A DNA stretch of 64,000 nucleotides from positions 744,001-808,000 of the forward strand of contig JARFXM010000004.1 in NCBI GenBank assembly GCA_029532625.1, given 5' to 3'. Source of the stretch: Lomentospora prolificans (taxonomy: Eukaryota; Ascomycota; Sordariomycetes; Microascales; Microascaceae). The notes beneath the pieces are model-generated. The model searched no databases and had not been told where the DNA came from. It was given only the letters and a program-made list of their open reading frames with translations. A program made the position numbers and the translations under genes. This document shows, piece by piece, positions 1 to 13,700 of the stretch. Positions within the stretch are counted from its first letter, which is position 1. Every line of letters begins with the position of its first letter.

Positions 1-1733
1 GGCACGGAACGGAAGCGGTGCAAAGGCAATCGTGTGCATCCCGTCCCGATCCGCTGCCGAAACCCTTCGAAAAGCCAAAACAGCTAATCGATTCTGACTG
101 ACCTCGCCAAAAAAAAAAAAAAACTAGACCCAAGACGAAAATTTTTTCCGAAGGGATGGGCTACTTTGCCCAGTTTGTCGACTCCGAAGGAAACCTGCAG
201 GGCCTATGGTCCAACAAATAGAGTCCTATCCTGTCTGTCCTGTCATCAAATCCCATCCTGCGTTGTCAATTCCCACGCCCTGAAACAGAACAAGGGGCCC
301 CTTCACACCCGAGATCCATCCTCTCGATCCCTGAAGCATGTATGTACAGAGTAGAGAACGTTCGAAAGACTGAGAAGAAAAACCATCCCATGTTAGGGCT
401 CGCTGTCAAACTTGCCCCGTGCCCCGGTCCAAATATAGTAGATATCCCGACAGAAAACCGTCTGGCCACCCAACGCCCCAAAGAATTAGCCCACTAACGC
501 AGTCTTGAAACATCGAATCTCCACCCTCTCTCCTTCACATCCCCCTGATAATCGTCCCTTTCTCCCATTGCCCCAGATTTCCGCCCTGCTGAATAGCACC
601 ATCCCATCCTCGTGGCTCGCCCCTTTAACCGCTCGCAGGGGTTGATGGGTTTGCCCGAACTCCTCGCCGCCTTTCTCACCATTCCCCCTCTGTCGTAGTT
701 CGGACGACCAGAAAGGCATTGATCTTCGATTTGTAGCTGGTCGTGCTCCCCACCCCTCCTTGTTGGTCTCAGACACCAAGAAAACAACGCACACCCCTGG
801 CCAACCCAGGAACCTGCCCCACAACCAAGGAATCATGGTACATGGCCCATCCCTCCCCAAACCGCGTCTCTCCCCTCAAAATCGCGTTCCCTCCACCGTA
901 CTCATCGGGTTCTTCGCTCCTCACGGCATTCCCTCCATCGGCCCGCCGTTCCGTCACCTCTTCTTCCTATTCGCTCTCTTCCCTTTCCGTACACACCCCC
1001 CCTCCCTTGGTACGCAGGGATCGGCTCTGTCTCTCTCTCCACCACGCAAGGTATCCCGACTAGCAATGTAACTGTTCCTGTCACAATTCGCGATGCGAGC
1101 TTTCCCAAAACCAAAGCCCAGAAAGGACGCGTGGTCGTCACTCGCAGCCTGCTCTTCACCTCGATTCTCCCAAGAGCATACCCACATCGCCAGTGTTCCT
1201 TCTGATACCCCTGCGGTGTCCCATGCCCGTCCCAGTGGAAGGGCGACGAAACATCTCGGCGAGGGCCTCGTTCGTTGCATCCCTTCGAGAATTTACGGCG
1301 CCTTCGTCCCACTTTGGTGCCCTTCATACAATTTTCGCTGAGAAGTCAGGGTTCGGTTGTTTTCTTCTTGTTTATTCTTAGGGGGCCCCTTCTTAGACGA
1401 GAAACAAGCTCCTGGATCAGCACAAACCATCCCCACTTTGTTCGCAAGTTGCGCCCAGAGAGTCTAAATCGGGTGTCTGGTACGAGGCCTTAAGTCGTAA
1501 CATCTCCTTGCCGCCTCTCGTGCATACCGAGCGGTTAGGTATAATCTTCTCCACCCAAACTATCTCGAAAAAGCACAATCAAAGCCCTGGAGCGCATGTA
1601 CGCCACATGGATGGCTACCATGAAGAAGTAGGAAGCAAAACATTGGCTTGCTCAATTTTCATGCATTTCATATCGCGTAAACTCGTAGTACAGATCCAAC
1701 TCCCAAAATATGCTAGCCATACAAGTGATAACC
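1..1733. other. No gene seen; 3' flank of the Zn2Cys6 gene
   Basis: This stretch lies downstream of the stop codon of the minus-strand regulator. It has only short overlapping reading frames on both strands with no recognisable domain or consistent splice pattern. There is an A-run near 111-122 and pyrimidine-rich tracts around 880-1030. It probably holds the 3' UTR of the neighbouring gene plus intergenic DNA. Confidence 0.5.
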
Positions 1734-4700
1734 CTAATGCGTGCGTCCATCGCCGCCATTGCTCATGAAGAAATCAAGTTCCCCGCCATTGTGGGTGGCA
1801 CCGCCGCCATGCCGCTGCTCGTTCTCTGCAAGCTGCTCCAGAAGCGAAAGGAATGGATCTTTCTCGTCTCCCTGGGCGGTATTTCCGCTGGTGCTCCTAG
1901 CGTCAGAGTTGGCCATTGTTACATTTCCGTTGTCCTGGGCCGCTTGCTTGTTGCTAGTCTCCTCTTCATGCCAGCCGCCGGAGTTCGCGAAGCCGTTGGG
2001 TGACATGGCCTCAAACATGTTTTCATAGCCACCGTTGGAGGCTCTATTCATCCTATCACCATGGCTATTTCCGGCCCCTTGCCCCGGGGTGTAAGAGTAC
2101 GGAGGGCTGAAATGGGTGTTGTTAGTCATTGGGGAGATAGGAGCACCCTGATTGGTGGCAACCCCAAAGCCAGCGGCCTCTGCAGCTGCCATTGCGGCGT
2201 GGTTCGCTGCTACCTCATTCATCTGATCAACCCTGCTCATATGAGGCGAGTGGTCGGACATGTCAGAATGGGCAGGCAGCGAGTTTGGCGTAGCAATCAT
2301 CGGGGACGGTGGAGGAGGCATATGCGTGAAAGTATGCTGATGAGGAGTGGGCATGCTGGCAGCGCTAAGGGGCCCGTTGTGCGCACCAATCTGTGCAGCC
2401 GTAAAGGAGAGAGAGGAGAGGCTGGGACGCTGCCTGTCAGAGGCACCGGTGCTCTTCCTTTTTAGCATAGGGCGCCCTTGGGCAGCTTCGCCATTCTCCC
2501 CTCGGGGAGCATAGAGGTCATGGCCGGTGTAAGCATCGGCTGTAAAGTCAACCATGACGTCCGAGAGAGTCAGGTTGGCGGCATCGAAGCTGAAAGACTG
2601 GCCGTCGGACCCGCCGATGTTGGAGTAGCGATCGAAAAAGTCCTCCAAGTGGAAAGCAGGAGAGTAGCCCATGCCATTGCTAGCCACGGACTTGGCCAGC
2701 TCAGAGTGAGCGTTATAGATGCCTTGAAGGATCTCTCGCTGGTGTTGAACGCTCGCCCAGGCGTACCTCAACTCGCTAAGCTGCTGCATCTCGCGAGACA
2801 GAAAATCTGCTGAGGAACTAAACACTTCACTACCCGAGCCAACGCCGTTCTTATTGTAGTGAGCCCCATGTATGTGAACCGTACCGGCAGTGCAGATACA
2901 GTAACCCACAAACTCTGGCCATTCAACGGTGCCGGCCTGCTTGCCAAGCTCGACGAGCTCCGCAATGGCATTAGCATGGAGGAAGCAAAGGTTGGTCGCT
3001 TCAATTTGCCAAGACTGGTGTTGGCCCGTACCGGCAAGCTCAGAAAGATCGATAGGAAGAAATGGGCGGTAGATGAGGCAGTGGATAACGTGGTAAATGA
3101 GCTTGCTCAAGACAAGGACAGTAGAGTCAGCCTGGCCAAATAGGGCGGCGGGGTTTGAGAACAGGTCAACTGTTCCAGATGCCCAAGTATCAAGGTCCTG
3201 TCGGATTTTGGAAAGATTGGAGAGGGAGTGCCAAGGGAAGTGCGAGTCACCCTTGACACCTCCTGCAGCTAGATACCTGTTGGTAATATCAAGGATCCGA
3301 GTGATGTCGATCAGCATACCTGTGCTACCTTGGAACTTTTTGCCGCTACCCTGGAGATACTGGAGATTCGAACCAGAGTTGAAGAATTCACCCTCTATCG
3401 GAAGGGACGCTTGGCTGGGTGACCAGCATGGGAGCCGAAGGAGGATAGCCTTATCAGAAATGAGCGAAGGCCGCTTCGAGCCGCAAGCCAGGAAGCGATC
3501 CAAAAGGTAGCATGTCCAGAACAGTCTGCGCCGCACGTCCCTCTCTACAGGAGTTACCCTAGCATGGGGCTCAATTTCCCTATGAATTTCCAAAGCCATG
3601 GCCATGCCGACAGCATTGGCTACTTGAATTAGCTTTTAGTTTCAAGTGGGGTGGGCAGCAGCGTGTCTTCTTACTCATGAGCATGTAAGCCTTTTTACCC
3701 TTTCCGGCTGCAGTGAATGCCAGGACAAGAAGAATGAGGGCCTGCAGCGCGTCGACGGAGGGTTCATCAATGTCAATCTCTCTCCTCGCCAGGGAGGCAT
3801 ATTCTTCGCTAAGCTTTACTGCAGATCGATATCCGCTTGGGTGGAGAGTGAACCTAGGCACCAATTAGAAACAGCCAAGAACGCTACATACGGGAATGGT
3901 TACGAACCTAGCGGCAACGGCATAGATCGCATGGATCAGGTAATTCGGAAGTTGATTTAGCTGCATACGTTGCCGTACCGAGGATTCGTCGAGAATGTAG
4001 TAGGGTTTTGCGTGGAATCGGGTGAAATAGGTATCTAAAAGAGCCTCGGTTTGGATCGCAGGCGAAGGTTCCCTGCAGGTTTCATGTTAGGCCGCCATCC
4101 AATCGCAACACTAAAAACGCCTGAAAGTACAAGCATACCTCGCTGGAATTGGTGAGAAGAGCGCAGTTTCGTTACCATCTACCACTCGGTTGGTATCAAC
4201 AGCCAGCCTCTTGGACTGCCGGTCGGAATCGGAGTCGCTCTGAGAAAGGCCAGGAGGAGAATCATCACGCGCGCCTGGCGTGGTTGGGGTGGTGGGTGAG
4301 GCGGAGGCATTCTTTTCCCTTAGTTTTGCTTCCAATCCATCGACTCGCTTCAAAAGGGCCTCAAGCACGTCTGTCTTCGGACCACGCTTCTTCGGCACAG
4401 CATCTGGTTTGAGGGTGTCTTATTAGCTCCTAGCTCAAAAGAGTTCTTAGATTGACAACCTACCGTAGATACAGGGGCACTGGAAAACCTGGCAAGCTTC
4501 GCAAGAAGGCCGTAGCCTATTGCACTTAATCTTGATTAAAAAAACATGTTAGTGGTCATGACGCGGAAACGAGTTTAACTTCTGCCATACCTTTCGCTTC
4601 CGGCATGACTTGCAGTTCATGGATTCTCGGGGTTCATTGCTCAAACGGCGTGAGGGCAACCTCTCAATGCCAACCTGAGCCCGTGGTATCGCGACCGGGT

Positions 4701-4752
4701 AGACACCGGTAATCGGGGGTCCACTCATTGGTACGAAGACTGAGGTTGTCAT
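1734..4752 (-). CDS. Zn2Cys6 transcription factor with fungal-specific TF domain, 907 aa, six exons
   Basis: Predicted nuclear DNA-binding transcriptional regulator. Exons (minus): 4752-4591, 4530-4464, 4403-4139, 4072-3908, 3853-3675, 3619-1734; introns 54-66 nt; frame holds throughout (2724 nt). 4752 is the first ATG of the exon 1 frame. The binuclear cluster has Cys47, 50, 57, 64, 67 and 74 (an extra Cys at 72), followed by a basic KKRGPK linker and a heptad-like leucine stretch (VLEALLKRVDGLEAKL) typical of the dimerisation element. The middle region carries the fungal_trans signature (YMLMTNAVGMAMALEIHRE, then RRRLFWTCYLLDRFLACG). The C-terminal third is rich in Ser, Pro, His, Asn and Met, and ends with an acidic, leucine-rich stretch (DPFLSLLEQLAENE) that could be an activation segment. 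Intron 1 interrupts the zinc cluster. Family assignment is secure; I do not recognise the ortholog, so target genes are unknown. Plant-biomass or lipid regulators are possible relatives, but that is a guess. Confidence 0.88.
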
Positions 4753-7700
4753 GCCTAACGTAGTTCGAAAGGGGAGAAGGGTGTGGTTGAGGCCCAAGGG
4801 TGTATGAACAATGATGATATTGTATCCGGGCGATGTCCAAACAAGCCAACGCTGAAGAAGATGAAGCAATCGGTTGGTATATATGCAAGGAAAGAGGGAA
4901 AGGGGCAAGTCGAAAGTCGTAGTTCGACTAAAGATATATAGACAAAAAGATGATATCTCCAGATCTGAAAACGGGTTAAGCGAGGGAGGAGACGCGATGG
5001 TTTTGTAATGGAAGGCCTTTGAGGCCACCCCCAAGGTGTGTACAATTCACTTTGTGGGGAGAGCGGCAACGGTGTACATATGTAGGAAAGATGGGGACAG
5101 TTCCGAAAAGTACATGCCACTTGCCGGACGAGGAGGGCCGCCGCAAGGTACTAGAGTTGTAGCCAGCGGCGGTAGTAGAAGTACACCAAGGATAACGTAC
5201 ACCAGGAAATGGACCCTGGTGTCTCTCTTGCACAGAGCTCAATGGGAGGATGCTGGTGGGGAGCAATGTTAGCCAGTTTCGGTCCACGACCATGACTATA
5301 ATGATCAAGTGGCAAGAATGGAGCCCTCAGGCGGGATGTGGAGCTGCTGGAAGATGGGTTGGGGGATGTACTGAGGGGAGATGAGGGGACGCCAACAAGG
5401 AAAAAATGACAGGACCAGCAGACCAGGGAGGCAAAATAAGGTAGTCTAATGGCTGCATGGGCGTGAAAAATGAGATGCCATTTCGGTAGACTCGGGCCCA
5501 CGATATCCACTGTTTCAGTGAGCGAAAGAGGCAGTACGAGCGGTGTGTGTGCGGACGGTTCAAGAGTCTGTCAATGAGAGAGGGAATTGGGGAAGAGGCC
5601 GGGGCTCTCACTGACGCTGGTCGATGGAGTCCGGACCAGGGTATGGAGAGGAGAGGGGTGCGAAGTTATTCAACTACTAGTACCCATTGGGCAAGGGGCG
5701 TGCAATAACACCCAGCCCGGAGTGGCGGTAGGACTTGCTCGGTAGCAGGCAAGCAACTCAGGTACACAGCGCGGCGTGAAGGCCATGGCCCCCGAATAGA
5801 CCTTAGCTAGGTATTTTCGGAGACTGAGCCGAGTAGAGGGGTGCTTTCCGAGAACGGGAGGATCGTTGGTTTATGATGACCAGGAGAAGAACCATGGGTG
5901 ATTTCTCACGGATGATGAGATACAATACCTTTTCGTCAGAGACCCAGTAAAGAGAGGTTAGCTTCAATGGGTTCACAAGAGTATGAGATCGGGTCGTTTT
6001 ATAAGTGACTAGAACAGTAACGGCAGAGTGTGACTTTGTGATCTGATTGCCCTCAGGCCTCGCGAGTTGCTCAAATCAACCTGCAATCTCGACCCAGTCC
6101 AAGGGTAGCAAGCAGCGCGCTGGTATGTGGAGGTTGGCCTTGCTTGACCAGAGATTATCAGAGGAGGGCGATCCGGGGTCCAGCTTGGGGGCCGGGCCCG
6201 CCGGTAGGTCGACTGGTAGCCACGGAACGGTAGAAATGAGTGATTTCGGCTTAGCTTAGTCGAACAAAAGGGGGGGGAACACAGGCTGTAGATCAAAAAT
6301 TGGAGGGTGATTTCAGAGAGGTGGTATCATAGATCGGTTTGAAGACGGCACAGTTTGATGAGAGACTGGCCAGAGCTTGGTTTGGAGCCTCTCAATCCCA
6401 AATGCCAACGCTCCACATCGGGGCCGCCGGTACACCCAAGAATTCAAGATAGGGGTTGATGAGATGACCGACACAAATCGACTACCGAGCGGGCGACCAT
6501 GGGGCGGGGATGAGATCGAGGACCGATCTCGATGTGGAGGCCGAGGCCCCAGTTCTCACCAGCACCGCGGCTTGGAGTCTCAGGGTGCGATGTTGAGTTA
6601 ACCTGGGACGGAGACGGAGGGTAGCACCAGGGTTCGAGAGCAGGAGAGAGAGAGAGAGTCAATTGCTGCGGGAATCTGGTACGATATTCCGAACGACAGC
6701 TGTACTCCGTGGACTTCCTCAAGAACCGGACTCCGAAAAGAACCCAGGGGGACTGTTTCCAATTCCACGGCCACAGACAGCAATAGTGAGCATTGGTGTA
6801 TCCAGGGTACCCTTGGGACGCACACAGAGCTCAGGCTCCACGACTGCAGGGAGATGACAGTGGGGTGATTTAGTTGAGGTTTGGCCAACAAGCCCTGCTG
6901 CTGATGAATGATGACGGATGGATGGTAGAGAAGCAGCGCTTTCTGGACTAAATGTTGTTCGGGTCTCGTCTAACAGGGGCCCACCCACCAGAGGGCACAG
7001 TCAACCGGACTTTCGGGGTTTCTGCGAGTGTAACAGCAACTACAGTAGGAAGTGGTCACCTCAAAACACTCGAGATTGGAGAGAAGGGATAGGCGAAGAA
7101 TGCAGCGTACGCGAAAGAATGCGAAAAAGGAAAAAAAGGTAGGAAAATTCAGTGGCTAAAAGGAGATACCTTCTACTGTTATTACCCAAAGAACGCAGCA
7201 TGAAAAAAAAAAAAAATGAAAAAAAAAAAAGGAAAAAAGGAAAAATACACCTAAAATCGCAATAGAAGTTCATCTCGCCCAGTCAGAAAGAACAGATTTC
7301 GCCTGGTCATTCGTGAAACGGGTACAATGGCAAGTGCTGGCGGGACAATCTAACCGACGGGGTAAAAGATACCTAGGTGAGTTCTGCCCGCAAATACCGC
7401 CTTCTACATACCAAGCCAGGTTCACTTTGAAGGCAACCTATTCTACTTCGTATAGTGAAGTCTAAAACAACCCACTTGTCACCACTGCCCCTTCCCATGA
7501 GGAAGTGGACCGAATTCCCACCCATCTTGCTTCTTCGCACCATCCAGGGCCCTGCCAGGTCTCTTGCCGACTCTTCGACAATACTATAACCTCACTCGAA
7601 GCCGAGATTTAAGCGTGTGAACGTGTCCCGGCTTGGCTAGGCTTGTGGTTGGCTCTTGTACCTCCACCAAAATTAGCCAGGAGCTAAGTAGTCTTGCCTA

Positions 7701-10700
7701 AATTGGGCATCATGGTTAAGCCATCCTTACTCCGCCCTTTCCCTCTGGGGAAGCGAACCCGGTTTCAAGCTTTTCTCACGTGTCGCACGGTCCTGCTCGC
7801 TGCTTTCCTCTCCACTATGGTTTCTGTCTTGGGCCAACTTGCTTCCGTCATGCAGGGCTACTGTCATCAAATAGCCAGCATGGCTCATGGCTTCTGCAGT
7901 AGTACCCTTTCCTTATGGCAAGATGGAATATGCATCGATTGATGAAAGCTACTGGTAGTTAACGCCGGGTAGGGCACTTCCAGCCAGTGACATGCGAAGA
8001 CGTACTCAATCTTAGTCCTCGTACCTGCAGGCACAACAAGTCTTACCCCGCAAAATCAAGGGAACGTCTCTAGCAAAATACACCATATTCGACCGCGTTC
8101 TCAGCGCCCTCCAGGACTGTGACAGCCCCAAGCCCAACTGAACAACCAACGAAATACGGGAACTAGCCAGCACCGGCGACATCGGGCAACATGGCCAGCC
8201 AGCTTGATGCTGCCAGTGTCCGGCAACGGGCGTTCCAGCTATGGGTTGGCCCCTGCTGTGTCTCCGACGCGATCAGGTTCAAGTTCAGGTGGTCGTATTG
8301 AAAGAAGGAGCCAGCCATTTTAGCACTAGGCTGGCTAATTCTCGCCAGGATAGTGGCCGTCATTGCACCCGCTCAAACCACACTAAGATCAGGGAGGGCT
8401 AGCCCATTCCTTTTTCCTTACTCCTACAGATTCTCCACAGAGCCACTCTTAATGATGCCTTAGCGGTTGGTGAAGCGCTAATTATCTCGCTTCAGTGTAG
8501 ATTTCTTTCAGGATCCACAACATGGGCAAACAGTCCTCAAGTTCGTCCCGACGTACTAATAGATGGCACCCTGGCTTTCATGGAGGAAGCCAGTCCAAGG
8601 CGGGTGGCGGCACCAAAAGCAGCCCCTAGTCTTGTCTGAGATTATCTCCACAGCTCCCGTCCTCAAGATGCCAGTTCTTGGGATAGCTTAATGACTTCAT
8701 TTCTCGCTACGAGTACCATGATGGTGTTAACCAAGTAGAAATTTCATGCAGCACGCCGGTACTTCCGCGCTAGATTGACTATGGCATTGACTTGACTGCC
8801 CTAAAATACCTGCGCGAGGGGGATGACACCCATTTTTTTCGCATTGACTTTTGCCTGGTAAGCATAGCCTGAGATTTTCGTCTGATATTTTGCACAATGA
8901 TGATCTTCACGTTTCGGTCATGCGACTTGCGAATCACATACCCCTGTGCACCCTAGATTTTGAGGCAACGCCGGCTGGCTTCTTGCTCTCTGCTTGGTGT
9001 CATCCCCCTGCCTCCAAAATATCTCTCTACTAAGGATCTGAGAGATCCTCGACGGCATCAGCTGCAATCAGCTACACGCCCGGTCCTGTTGATGAATTGG
9101 CAACCCCTTCTCTCTGCAATGCTGACGTTGGAATCTTTCAATTTGTGATAGGTTCTCTTGTCTGCTCAGGCCAGGATCAATGTTATAGTCTTAAGGGTCG
9201 GCTTTTCCCTGTGACTCGCAAGACTTCCTAACCAGGATACTTGCATTGGATTCGTGCGGTAGATGCTACCCCGCAGCACAAAACCCCACAAAAGTACAAG
9301 GTACAGGAGTCCAATCGAAGACACGACACAGGACGCCTTTACTACTTTTCGACCCCGACTCTCCCTGGGCGTCAGTTCAGCCGATGTCTTCGCCTTCCAT
9401 CACACCGTGTTGTTCTGCGGTGCCCCCATCGGGACGAATCTGTGGGCGCCCACAGTGACTTGCCTCACCCACCTTACTTGAACATCAGTGATCAATGCCT
9501 CTGAACCCTGCCCTCAGCGCGACGCGCGCTGATTTTCGCACCTGCTTGTTTTGTTCTGGAGGCGGGCGCTCCCAGAAGCAGTCACATTTTAGTTGTCGGG
9601 GCTCGTGAGCACGCCCTTCCCCACAAGTCATCAGCCAGTAAGCCGTCAGATAGGGCCCTTCTTTTACGCTTCTCTTGCGCCTCTGCACACCACTACAATC
9701 GAGCCGGCTAAAGTAGACTGCGTTAGCGGACCGACGGCGTGATGTGGTGCACAGAGACCAAAGCCGGCTCAAGGCCTAAAAGCGGATAGTCAGCCTATTC
9801 AGAGAACCCTGGTAACCTCAGGGGCAGGTGGAGCGGACTAGCGTCCATTCTCCAGCGCTTCCCGTGCTTCCAGAAGCAAATAGACGTGGCCTGACAACCC
9901 TGAACAAGCGATCGGTGGCTCGCTGGCTATAGCACCGACCGTCGTGCTATAGTACGACTCCGTGGTTATCACTGGAGCCAACGCAGCGTCGCCCGCCCAC
10001 TGGCTGGCGATGGCCGATAATGGAAAGTTTAAAGCGATGCGCAAGGCTGGCCTGTCTTAATAGAACTAGAGAGTTTGAAGTTAAGTAGCTTAGGGAGCCG
10101 TTTTCTGCGTGATAAAATCCATGTTTGTTCGGGCACGCTTCGAATAAGAGGGAAGAAAGCAGGGTGATGGAAAATCCCTCTTTGCTTCAGTGGTCGAGAG
10201 GGGACGCGGCTGTCCGCTTTGTTGAGCCTAGAACCCCTTCCAATCGAGCGCTCTTTCCGAGTTGAAGGAAATGACGTCGATCTTGCCCAGATTCTGACAC
10301 AATCCTTTTCCCAACTAAGCCCAACTGGAGCTGGATTCTTGCTTGTAACTTGAGCTTTGAGTTTAGGCAAGCCAGCCACACAGACGCCACCAACTCCGAA
10401 CCATCTTCTCGCTTCTTCAATCGCTTTGATGTGGGTGAGGGCGATGTGACGACCGCGCGCCGGTTACAATTACGTCCTTGATGCCACTCTCCATTCTCTG
10501 ATTCCTCGGCATTCTAGGAATTTCGGCGGCCATTGCCGTCATGGCCTGTCCCTGAATGGGCAGGGCGTCGGCTATAGCATCATTTTGTTAATGGGCAGGG
10601 GTTTCAGGTTGCAGTAGTACCCAATAACACAGATTCGATTATAGGCATGGTCTTCTGTCTCTACCCGCCAGATCGCTCTAAGCCGTGCCAATTCCCATTT

Positions 10701-13700
10701 GTTGCTGGACATACGATGTAGCAGGGCATATACCGATTCAAGAACCCACCCTCCCCCAAAAAAAAGGTCCTTAGGAATATCCTGTTGACAAGCCACGGGG
10801 ATAGCTTCTACTTCTGGTCTTAGAATGCGATCTATATGACTTGAGGCTTATGTAGTGAACTACAGTTAGTATCCTTTGGTAAATTATATTGAAGTTACCA
10901 TAAGGAATGATTTCAGCCAATTTCATTGTCCCCCGGCTTGCGCTCGATACAAAGACAAAGCAAGCTCGTTCTCAATTACTCCACGACATCATTGGCGCCT
11001 CGACTGGCTGAGGAAGAGAGATATCTCATTGAGGTAAAAGGTCTCGAGCGAGAGGTCCAGAAGCACCGTAAACCAACTCGTCTCGCAGCAAGGGTATGCA
11101 ATTGTCAGACTAGGTTCAAAGCCGGACTGAGGAACCAGCTCGGCGCTGAGGTCGAGATTCAGAAGCCTTCCTCACTAGAGAGAGTGCAAGAGTTTACATG
11201 GACGAGGAAAAAGTCGAGCTTTGAAGATCAGTCTATCAATCCATCGTTGCTGACTTGACACCCTGCACTCCATACAGTTTAACGCGATACCCGGGCCTTC
11301 CCTGTCCCTCTAAGGACGTGCTCCCTCCACAACTTCGCCAGCACTAAGATCGCGGCTCCTGGGGTCTAAGTTGGGGCTCTTCACAGTTCCAGTGTAGAGA
11401 ACCCCATGGCTGATCAGTAATGGTGTGCTCCCCTCACCAGGTACCCCCCGTTCGATCTCATCATCAGGCACGCCTATCCGAATTTGGGGTCAATCGCGAA
11501 TTCTGGTTCTCGGCCCTGCATCTGGCGCTCCAAATCATACCTCAGGCAGCGCCGCAACCAGCTAGGCAAACCAGACACCCCTGTCAGTGTGATCAAAGTA
11601 GTTGACGTCGGATGAACGGGAAGGCATTGCTCTCGCATCCTAATCGAGGATGGATTCCTGGTCTCACAGCCCGTCCACTCAAGTGTCATGCCACTTCATC
11701 ACACCTGCTCACGGGGAGGGCAATGCGAGAGAGACGGTGCGAAGTTGGTTTGAAGATGCGCGACAAGAAGATGAAAGGAGAGGGACGTTGAAACGATCAA
11801 CCCACGAGATGCGGATGGAAAAAGAATGAGCCTACGTAGCTAATTACGTATTTGACACCCTCCGTGTTAATATATTGTTTTAGATCTTCTCTATTCCTCG
11901 GATTTCCAACGGGCTCTCAAGTTTGGTTCGGTCGAAAAGGGATCATTTCACTATTGTAAGGCACTCTCATCTGTGTTTTTCATTGTACCACTGCGGCGGC
12001 GCAGGCAATAATGAAACACTGGATTTCAGTGGTCGATCTCCTATTACTTGGAAATGAGGAATATGTTTATGATCTTCGACCCTTTTTTGATGAGGAGTTA
12101 GCATCTACGAAGCATGTCCGCACTGGCGCCATTGCTACCTCGGTCGCTTTTCGCATAGCATCAAAGAAACCGAGGTGGATGGCCCTTTATCCAACGTCAA
12201 AGTCACCTCGGTGTCAATTCTGGTCGGGATCCGCCATCCACCTTGGAATTCTAACACTGTTGATGGGAGCATTGGCAAGCTGGATTGAGCAGCGGTGAGT
12301 ATCCGCTTTCCATCCATCCAAACCTCACTCGAGTTCTCCCACAGTATGATAAACGCTATAATATTTGCAGCCCGCTACCTGGTCGTTCTCTAGCTCGTGA
12401 TGCAACTACCCTCCCCCCAATATCTCATTCGCGAAGATGAGCGGAGGGTCGATGTCGACGATTGCCAAGGTTTAAAGAGCATGACTTCACCTCGACTGGC
12501 ATAACTGCCAAGCCTTCGCCAATTCTCCAAGATTTTGAGCTCTTGAACAAAGTCGCGGCCGAGTGTCGAGTCGGACGACCTCACGAACTCGCCAGGATCT
12601 TTGTAGGAACCGAGCAGGGCGTAGCGGACCATCTCACCATGACACAGACAAGTGGTTTTGCAGCATTGAGCACACCTTGGTACCGAGTTCCGGTGAAGCT
12701 TGAATTTGAGGCGAACGATCCGGCTTGCGATCCCGGCTGACGTTGCTTGCGAAGAAGAAGAAAGAAAGAAAAAAAAAAGAAAAAAGAAAAACAAAAGCTT
12801 GAAGAAGGCGTTGAAAGGCAAGTTGTGCCCAAAGCAGACTTGGGGTGCCACCCGTTGACGAGTTGCGGGCACTCGTCGCCAAAAACGGGGTAGTGTAGCG
12901 TCGTAGTGTAATGAAAATATAGTGCGCGCAGCACCACTGAACCATGGGTAAGTCCAAGCCACCCTTCCAGAGTTGTCGAGTTGGGGGCATGGCTCTTGGT
13001 TGGCACCACGCTCATTGCACTAGACTTTGATGTCACAACACCTCACCAAGTGGTAGGGGTAGTGAGCGAAGCGTAAATGAGATGTTGGAGGTGGGCTTCT
13101 CGGGTGAGAAGGAACGTCAACTACCGCATGACGGACAGATCCTTCCCTTCTTTCTCCATCTCGCATCTCGGCTCCGTAATATGTGGCGCACCCTTCCCAG
13201 CCGGGAAGTCCATGACCAGCCATTGAACAAGGGCGTGAACCAGGGCCATTGGTGCCGACCCACTTCTGGGGCATGGGCATTACCGCTGGCATGTGAGATG
13301 TCAGGCTTTTCGATTCCTGGCAGGCACCCTCTGTCTCTGCCTCTTTCCCATGCACACAGACTCGTCTCGGCTCATCCGCCATGGTTCGCTCTCCCCGCAT
13401 ACCACACCATTGATGTATCCGACCGATTCTGAGTGACGCTTGCGAGACAACACTCGAGCTCTCTCTACCTCCTCCACTTCTCCACGCGTAGTGAGTCGGC
13501 CATTCCGGGGCGGCTTCAATGCAACCTTAGCCTGGGGACGGGGCCCCCATAGCGCACGACACAGTCCTGGATGGAGACAAAGCCCATAATACCAGATGCC
13601 CGCAGGTACTGGACGGCCGCTCGGATAGACCGCCTGGTTTTGGGGCGCTTCGGTACTTGCCACTGTCTAAAACCGACCTGAACACTTGGATTGAGATTGC

